A DNA stretch of 64,000 bases from Hordeum vulgare subsp. vulgare (Eukaryota; Streptophyta; Magnoliopsida; Poales; Poaceae), in the NCBI RefSeq assembly GCF_904849725.1, contig NC_058521.1, positions 141,884,744 to 141,948,743 of the forward strand, in the 5' to 3' direction. A model generated the notes under the pieces. It was not told the origin of the DNA. It searched no databases and saw only the letters and a program-made list of their open reading frames with translations. Positions 56,223-64,000 of this stretch are shown here, one piece after another (position 1 is the stretch's first letter; each line of letters starts with the position of its first letter). A program made the translations under genes and the position numbers.

Positions 56223-57739
56223 GCCTCCCACTTGCATTAGAGTCAATAATCTAGTTCACATCACTATGTCATTCACACCCAATAAGTTCCGGGGTTTATC
56301 ATGTTTTCCTTGCGAGAGAGGTTTTAGTCAATGGGTATGAACCTTTCAAATCCGTGTGTGCTTTACAAATATCCATGTCATGCGATAGATGATGCTACGA
56401 TGCTCCATTTGGAACTATTCCAAAGGGCTGCTCCATTATAGGAATCCGGTGTGCTACTCGGAGTCATCTGGATTGGTGCCAAAGCTTGAATCGACGTAAC
56501 CCTTTACGACGAACTCTTTTATCACCTCCATAATCGAGAAACATTTCCTTAGTCCTCAAATTACTAAGGACAGTTTTGACCGATGTCCAGTGATCCATTC
56601 CTGGATCACTATTGTACCCCTTGATCGACTCATGGCAAGGCACACAACAACTTCGGTACACGGCATGGCGTACTATAGAGCGTACGACTAAGGCATAGAG
56701 GATGACCTTCGTCCTTTCTCTTTCTTCTGTCGTGGTCGAGCTTCCAGTCTTACTCAAATTTCACACCTTTACAACACAACCAATAACTCCTTCTTTGACC
56801 GATCTATTTTGAACTCCTTCAAAACTTGTCAAGGTATGTATTCATCTAAAGTTTTATCAAGCATCTTGATCTATCTCCATAGATCTTGATGCTCAATGTT
56901 CAAGTAGCTTAATCCAGGTTTTCCTTTGAAAAACTCATTTCAAACAACCCTATATGCTCATCAGAATATGTCAACCACATATATGTCAACCACATTATTT
57001 CCAATCAAGAATATGTCAACCACATATACTCATCAGAAATTCTATAGTGCTCCCACTCACTTTCTTGGAAATACAAGTTTCTCATAAACTTTGTATAAAC
57101 CCAAAACCTTTGATCATCACATAAAAGCGTATATTCCAACTCCGAGATGCTTTCTCCAATCCATAGAAGGATTGCAGGAGCTTGCATACTTGTTAGCATC
57201 CTTAGGATTGACCAAACCTTCTAGTTGTATCACATACAACCTTTCCTCAAGGAAACAATGTTTTGACATCCATCTACCAGATTTCATAATCGAAAATGCA
57301 ACAACTGCTAATATAATTCCAACAGACTTTAGCATCGCTACGAGTGAGAAAGTCTCATCGTATTTAACTCCTTGAACTTGTTGGAAACCTCTTTGCAACA
57401 AGTCGAGCTTTCTAAATGATGATATTTACCATCATTGTGTGTCTTCCTTTTAATAACTTTACGACCATCAAGTAGTTCTTCCAAAGTCAAGACTTTGTTT
57501 TCATAAATGGATCCTATCTCGGATTTCATGGCCTCCAACAATTTGTCGGAATCCGGGCCCACCATCGCTTCTCCTAGCTCGTAGGTTCATTGTTGTCGAG
57601 CAACATGACCTCCAAGATAGGATTGCCATACCACCCTGGAGCAGTACATGTCCTTGTCGACCTACGAGGTTTGGTAGTAACTTGATCTGAAGCTTCATGA
57701 TCACCATCATCAACTTCTACTTTAACTGGTGTAGGTGCC
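56223..57739 (-). pseudogene. Decayed pol of the outer Copia (RT and RNase H part)
   Basis: Minus-strand fragments in mixed frames match the end of the Angela polyprotein. Examples are 'VGPDSDKLLEAMKSEIGS' (57565 on), 'QVQGVKYDETFSLVAMLKS' (about 57390) and 'NSDPGMDHWTSVKTVL' (about 56600). A near-tandem repeat of 'atatgtcaaccacat' sits at 56965-57025, where the YVDD active site would be expected, and that motif is unreadable. Multiple stops and shifts mean it is dead. The Sukkula insertion cuts it after 'ggtgtaggtgcc' at 57739, so the gag half lies beyond the window. Confidence 0.85.
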
Positions 57740-60700
57740 TGTAACACCCAGGATGCGATCCTATCCTTATTTTGGCGCGAAGCCCTGGACAAGGATAGAA
57801 ACACATCTCGTCGTTTCAAAAGAATGGATATCATTACAAGTACATGTACTGAAGAGAAGAGTATATGGAATTGGCTTACACTCGCCACAAGCTACATCAG
57901 AGTCATATCAGTACAATACATAAATATCATGAGGAAGAGCAGGATCCGACTACGGACGAAAACAAACGAGAAAAGAACGACGTCCATCCTTGCTATCCCA
58001 GGCTGCCGGCCTAGAACCCATCCTAGATCGATGAAGAAGAAGAAGAAGAATAAGAAGCTCTAAATGAACAATCATCGCGCTCACATCTTAATATCCCTTA
58101 CCTGTACCCGCAGCTGGTGTTGTAGTAACCTGTGAGCCACAAGGGACTCAGCAATCTCATTTCCAAAGGTATCAAGACCAGCAAAGCTTAATGAGTGAGG
58201 TAAGGTTAAGTGGTGAGGCTGCAACAAGCGACTAAGCATTTATATGAGGTGGCCAATTTACAAGTACAAGAATAAGAGGGGGGTGATCTACGCACAGTCG
58301 GACGTGAACTAATAATGATCCTGAACACCTACTTACGTCAAACATAACCCCACCGTGTCCTCAATCGGAGAAGGATCTCACGAAAGAGACAGTCACGGTT
58401 ACGCACTCAGTTGGCATATTTTAATTAAGCTTACTTCAAGTTATCTAGAACTGGATGTTAAACAAAGTTTCCACGTTGCCACATAACCGTGGGCACGACT
58501 TTCCGAAAGATTTAACCCTACAGGGGTGCTCCAACTAGTCCATCACAAACTACCACACGCTGTGACGGAATGACCTCGATCAGGGAAACCCGTGATCTCC
58601 TCGGGTTCCTATTGGAAAAACTCAACCTCGAGTTAGCTCAAAGCATCCTCGAAATCCCTCGCACAAGACGCTCGATAAAGATAAAACAAGTCCAGCAAGG
58701 CCGCTCGGCGTGTCGACGATCCCTATAGGAGCCGCGTATCTCGTTCTCAAGACATGAAGGATGATCAATACGTACGGCGGCCGGATAGAAATCCCCCGAG
58801 TTGCCCCGGGTGGCCCCGCAAGTGGCTCTGTTTTGGACCAGCACCATCAGCACTGGCCCTCCCTGTATTATGTTGAATTACTCCTCGGGTTCATGACGCC
58901 CTATGTTTTTCAGAATTAACAAAAATATTATGTTGGCAAATATAGCACCAATGTTGGGCCTTGCCAGACGAGCTTTATCCTAAAACAAGAATCTAGGGGG
59001 TCCCCATAACAACCCCAAGCATGTTAGGACCGCTCATTTATGGAACATAACACCGGTAGCCGAAACTAAGGCGACAAAGGTGGAACAAAACACCAGGCTA
59101 GAAAGGCCGAGCCTTCCACCTTTTACCAAGTATATAGGTGCATTAATTTAAATAGCATTAATATGGTGATATAACAAGGAACCCATGTTATCACATGGAA
59201 GCAAGTGCACCTATAACCAGCAACACTAACACATGGATAAGCAACGGTAACAAAGCCAATCAGTGGTTTGCTAGGTTGTGAACAGGTTGAAGGTTTTCAT
59301 GGCAATGTTGGGAGGCTGATATTTAACAGGTGGTAGGCAGTGAGACATAACGATAGAATCGAAATAACTAGCATGGCAATGATAGTAATGGTATCTAGGG
59401 AAATGGTCATCTTGCCTGAGATCACGCTTGGAAGAAGAACGACTCCGTGAAGCAGACGAACCGATGTAGTCGAACTGGTCCTCACATTCCGACACGCTTG
59501 CGAAACTCTATCGAGACGAAGCAAACCGGAAACAAGCATTAACACAGATATTCACCATGGCACATGCATGACAAGATGCAATCCACATATGATGCATGAT
59601 CAGCTGAATATATGCAAGACATGGCATGTCAATTCACAACAAACAAATACTACACATTAAGTGAAGTTCAATATGCAACGAGTTGCATATTGATGAAACT
59701 TCACATACGAATTATTTAGTTCTATCCCGATTAAGTACACAGCAATTTTAAATGTTTGTTAAACATGGAAAGATGTGAAGCGTAATTAAGCTACCTATCT
59801 AGGCATTTTAAATGAGGTCAGAAACGACATATAGCATCTCCGAACTGACCTCATACGTTAATTTACAGTTCTGTCCAGATCTGAACTAACACGTTTTAAT
59901 ATTTGTTCACGTGATTCTACTCGTCGTTCTAGTCCATTTACATCTATGGAACATCTCCAACGGAGCTACAGTTCAAAAGATACGAACCGCAAGATATGAT
60001 GGCATGAATGCAATATGTATGCAATGACAGCCACAAGCATCCCAAAACATCCAAACAAGAAGATAATATATGAAACAAGAAGTTTCATATAGGACACGAT
60101 GAAAACGGAGCAATGGTTCAACAAATACAAGCTACACAATGAATAGCTACAATCTTCCCAAAACAGCAACATGGTATTTTCTACACCACAAAACAACAAG
60201 CTACATAAATGTAAAAAGCTCAAACAAGGCATGAGACAATAGAGGGCAAGATGCACTTCAACATCCTACTAATAACATCTAGCATGGTAGCATGGATCAC
60301 TGGGAAAAGAACTCACAAAATGGCATCTCACACACAGTTTCAGACTTTGCGAAAATATCAGTTTTGACAGTGCAGTTTTCAATCTGAAGGCATATTGACA
60401 ATAGAAAACCTATATGCTATAGGGTACCAAATGGCATGAAAATATACATCATGCTAGAGAATATTAAGGACTATAAATAACTCCATTGCACCAACCTCAA
60501 AGGAGCTGCAGATCACTAGAAAAACTCATGGCAAGACAACAACAAAATATAACAGATTGCACACTTAGAAATATTTCAGCATCTCCAAATCAGCACTATT
60601 TTCTAGCATGTTGACAACAAGCAAACAACACCTAAACATGGATTTCTAAAGCAGCCACAATTACCAGGGGCTAGCATACATATCCAAGGGCATATCTCTA

Positions 60701-62619
60701 GTTCAAAACCAATTCATATCATGAACGAAATAAATCCCACAAAATAAACAAAAGGGCAACATGGCAAAATATCACGCGCACTAACTTACTCGAAAGGCAA
60801 AACTAATTGCACAATTAAAATATATGGATTTTTCTACCCCGAAAACATATGTATTATGTGGGGTTCGAAAAATAAACTAGCGCCACACGTATATGCGAGA
60901 ATATGTCCTAAACACGACAAAGAAAAACTATTGACGGCACCTACGTGCAAAATAGTGAGACACTATCTAAAATACATGGCAAAGGGTCCCGGACAACATG
61001 AACATTTTATCTACGGGGTTGGAACAATCCGGACACGCACACAATATCTACGGAATATCTAACATATTAGGAGAGCGCACAAAACTAGGAAAACAGCGGG
61101 TCAAACCACTCCAAACATGCATGCAGGATGCAAAATAATGTTCTACGCGAAAAACTAATCATGTTACATATATAATTTGCCTCGATCCGACGCACGAATA
61201 AAAAGATACGGACGTTCTAATATCTAATATTTTTGTGAAACAAATTAATCACAGGAAAATCCTAAATTCTAAACGGGCCGAAAATGCACGCGCACAATAG
61301 CTAATTGACGCCTAGGCACATGATAGGGCGCAGGGGGGGGGGGAAGCTCACCGACGGTCTTCGTCCCGGCTGGAGCTGGGCCTGGTCGGTGGGGACTAGG
61401 CATGGGCCAAGGCTGCTTGCGGTTGGAGGTCGGCGCTCGGCAGCTTGGGCCAAGGGTGAGGTGGCCCAGGTTGCTCGCGAGGCCGAGCCTCCCACGGTCC
61501 CACCTGGATCGGGAGGCCGGGCGGCGGCGGCAGGAAGCGTGGTGCCGCGCCGGCGAGGCGGCAGGGCAGCTGACGGGGCCAGGAGGTGGCGGACCCGGAT
61601 GCTGGGGTGGCGGCCGACCGGCGAGGGGCTGCTGCAGCGCGGAAGCAGACATCGGCGGGCCGCTAGTCGAGCTCCGGCGAGGGCGACCAGCGGAGCTTGC
61701 GGTGCGCGTCTGGTGGGGCATGGCGGCGCATCTTGAGGCGGTGCCGGGGCGCGGCTGGGGAGGCCACCGCCGGCGGAGGCGTTGCACGAGGCGGCGCGGC
61801 GGTTCGGCGATGCAGCCGACCGAGGAGGCGACGAGAGCTGTAGGCGCTCGCGCTGCCTCGGCCATGGCCGAGTGCGAGTAGCGCTCGGGGCGGCTGTGGG
61901 CGAGCGGCGGCGCGACCGGGCCCGGGGAGGGCCGGCGATGGGATCAGGCGGGCCCTGGTCTGCTGGGCTGAGGAGAGAGAGGTGGGAGGTGGCGACTAGG
62001 GTTTGAGGGGCACGGGAAACGAGGGAGGGATTGGGGGAGTTGTCTATTTATAGCAAATGGGGCTAGGGTTATCCGAATCCAGCTCCGTTTTCGACCATGT
62101 GATCGCGATCGGACTGCCACGGACACGGGAATGGCTAGGTGGGCTGTGTAGATTGGCTAGCCGGAGACGAGAGGGAAAATGAGCACCCGAGAACGCAATT
62201 TAAAACACCAAAAAATGTCCGACGATTAACTGAATACGGTGCCGCTATGATTGACCGTTCGGGTACCAGACCGACTCCGATTGCGACGAAAATTGGCAGG
62301 CGAGCTACCTATATTAAAATTAGGCCGCACACCAAGTTTCAACCCAATCAGAGAATATTTTATACACACTTTTAAAAACAAGGATTTGACGATGTCGCGG
62401 GCGCGTGCGAGTGTGGTTGGACTCAAAACGGACAACGTCTATAATGGAGAGAACCGGCAACTAATAACATATGCAAATTTTGAAAACTGGCGGCACCGGA
62501 GTGCCGATGCAATGCGGATGATGCGCATGATCTGATGATGATGCGACAAATAAAAATAAACACACGCGAGCAACGGAAAAGAGGGGAATCTTCTGGAGCG
62601 TCGGTCTCGGGCTGTCACA
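57740..62619 (-). mobile_element. Sukkula 3' LTR, 4880 bp
   Basis: On the plus strand it runs from tgtaacaccc to gggctgtcaca, ends that form an imperfect inverted repeat, and about 4.9 kb fits the unusually long Sukkula LTR. It carries a GC-rich promoter-like block (61270-62130) and otherwise AT-rich sequence with no coding domain. The reading frames 61269-61865 and 59966-60256 have no recognisable family. Confidence 0.85.
62045..62052 (-). promoter_or_regulatory. TATA box in the Sukkula LTR
   Basis: On the minus strand, gctataaatagacaactccc is a strong plant TATA context. It is followed by leader-like 'caaaccctagtcgcc' at about 62005 and the first ATG of a GC-rich frame at 61865. Confidence 0.65.
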
Positions 62620-64000
62620 ATCTCCTACACTCCAAGAGGATCTCGACCCAAGATCCAAGAATGAAAGGGGAAGAGGAAGAGAAAGAACAAGAGGTAAAAC
62701 TTAGTTGCTTCTATGACAAACGCGTGAAACCAATGAATCTTGAAGTTTGCAAAGAGATGAAGAATGACATGAGCAACATGCAAGAATTCACACAAAATTT
62801 CGGTAGCACTTCGGTAGGAAAAGGTAACAAAATTCGATACAATGGAAAGATCTTGAGAAGATTCACAACAAACTAACTAAATTGATAAGCACAGAAAGAA
62901 TATGATCTTGAAAAGACAAAATGATAGGTTGAAGAGAGCAACATCACAGGGCTTCCGTTACAGAATAGAAACTTTATCTTGAAAAGAAAACAATGAAGAA
63001 GAAAATGAGAACTACTGCCACAAGAATCTTGAAGAGCACCTTGAGAATGAAGAGATCTTGAGCTGCCTAACAGAAAACTGAATGAGGCACCGGAATGTTT
63101 GAGAGACGAACGAAGAGACAACAATTGACAAGAATTTGAGAACGAAAGCTGAAGGCTGAGAACGAAGAAATCTTCTGAAATGATGGCCTTCACAGGATCA
63201 AGAATGAAAACAACTCAGAAATGCACTGGATAGCAAGAAAGGGATTCTCATGATTGGAAACAAATGAAAGGATAACATGAAGCTGAGATGACAATCTTCA
63301 CAAGAATGGAGAAAGACTTGAGAGAAACACTCCTTCGGTCTTCCAAACTGAAAACATGGCAAGAGCACCATCAAGAATTAATGAGACACTCCGGAATAAT
63401 GAAGAATGAAAGGTTGAGCCAAATATGAGAATTAATTCAAATTGATCTTGAAGAAGGAATATGACTGATGAAATTCATACTTACATCATAGTTGAAAAGA
63501 ATTAGAGGACTCCGGAAAGATTACAAGAGGCAGAAAAGATCCTGGAAAGAACCTGTGGGTTATGGGCCCACTCAAAAGAAACACCGTTGAAACGAATTGC
63601 TCAGCAAGAGAGATATTGCACCGGTACAAATGAAAGCTTGGAGAGTGAGACCCTCGAAATAATTGAAAGGATTGAAAACAAGAAACTTGTGAGATAACGA
63701 AAACGCTCCGGATAGAATAGAGAGAAATGACAACAAGAAGACTTGATAAGAATTTTCAACACAGGAATCATTGGACAATTGAAAAGGATAAGATGAACAT
63801 CGGAAGCTTAAATAGAATCCACCGGGTAGGAAAACAACATGAAGAAATGATGAACACGAACTCTTGAAGAATCTTCTCAATGAATCACCGGATAGGACAC
63901 GGAAGAAAAGATAGCGGAAGCAACAATTAAAAGAAGACACTTGGATGATAATTGAATCATTGAAGAAAAGGGTGGGAGGGCGAGGAAAACAAAGACAACT
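62620..64000 (-). other. Sukkula internal region, non-coding
   Basis: Strongly purine-rich on the plus strand (repeated 'gaagaatcttgaag', 'tgagaacgaag', 'caccggaa'), with no protein domain in any frame. Just inside the LTR the minus strand has a purine stretch 'ggagtgtaggaga' in the place of the polypurine tract. The frames here are composition artefacts. Confidence 0.7.

Larger units (their letters stand above)
37307..57739 (-). mobile_element. Outer, old Angela/BARE-type Copia hosting the nested insertions
   Basis: The minus-strand 3' LTR is split into 37307-38017 and 55090-56222 by the Sabrina element. Decayed pol follows at 56223-57739, where a Sukkula element interrupts it. The rest of the element should lie right of the window. 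Joined, the LTR is about 1.84 kb, normal for the family. The left end is preceded by aggct (37302-37306), a candidate target duplication whose partner is outside. Confidence 0.9.
57740..64000 (-). mobile_element. Sukkula (LARD) element, 3' LTR and start of internal region
   Basis: Inserted in the outer Copia at 57740, preceded by gtgcc (57735-57739) as candidate target duplication. The element runs off the right edge. On the minus strand its LTR ends with 'ggatcgcatcctgggtgttaca', matching the Sukkula LTR end that I recall from marker primers with few mismatches. LARDs are large non-coding retrotransposons that depend on proteins from other elements, and no Gag or Pol is found here. Confidence 0.85.

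Noticed and set aside
59966..60256. 96-codon Cys/Leu-rich frame as a membrane protein
   Set aside because: It lies in AT-rich LTR sequence with no conserved motif; hydrophobicity follows from base composition.
61269..61881. 198-codon and 159-codon GC-rich frames in the Sukkula LTR
   Set aside because: Both strands are open together because of high GC, and no domain is visible. Not called as a gene; noted only as part of the LTR promoter block.
62873..63940. Minus-strand hydrophobic frames (106 and 122 codons) in the Sukkula internal region
   Set aside because: They are Phe/Ser/Leu-rich translations of a purine-rich strand; no family and no start context. They look like membrane proteins only through composition.

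Overview
The window is a piece of a large, repeat-rich plant nuclear genome, almost certainly a Triticeae grass (wheat, Aegilops, barley or rye group). The evidence is the transposon content. It holds Copia LTR elements of the Angela/BARE/WIS type (LTRs opening on the minus strand with the 'gccctagaggcaataata' signature), Gypsy elements of the Sabrina type (LTRs carrying the 18-base string gcaagcttccgtttccgc), and a 4.9-kb LTR of the non-coding LARD element Sukkula. These family names come from recalled consensus and marker sequences, not from a search. About 85 percent of the window is transposon-derived.

Left block (1-18005): a pile of broken retrotransposons. A plus-strand Sabrina-like 3' end and LTR (1-3523) sits in the tail of another LTR, and that tail is duplicated in tandem (3578-4462). 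This tail interrupts a minus-strand Copia (4463-8906). That Copia in turn sits inside the 5' LTR of an old plus-strand Copia (8907-15692). A GC-rich stretch (15693-17184) and a tiny deletion derivative of a different Copia (17185-18005) follow.

Gene island (18399-27346): the only host genes I can support, both on the minus strand. One is a six-exon gene (18399-25703) for a 248-residue R3H-domain protein. All ten splice sites are canonical and the frames join without a break. A nearly intact 5.45-kb Copia (19691-25142, target duplication cacag) lies in its second intron in the same orientation, and a perfect (GA)70 tract lies just upstream of its start codon. The other is a broken DJ-1/PfpI-like gene (26500-27346).

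Middle block (27347-37306): DNA-transposon-like and LTR debris. It contains diverged tandem repeats, tRNA-like stretches, LTR pieces and a Gypsy gag-like remnant. Parts remain unclassified.

Right block (37307-64000): a clean nest. An old minus-strand Copia (37307 to at least 57739) has a minus-strand Sabrina element (38018-55089, target duplication cccac) inserted in its 3' LTR. Inside that Sabrina is a full-length minus-strand Angela/BARE element (40168-48991, target duplication ggatt). Farther right, a minus-strand Sukkula element enters the old Copia at 57740 and runs off the window.

I found no CRISPR array, rRNA, credible tRNA gene, bacterial-type operon or clearly new molecular system. 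The most rewarding items are the R3H gene with its same-sense intronic Copia and GA tract, the nested insertions with readable target duplications, and several unassigned tandem-repeat blocks.
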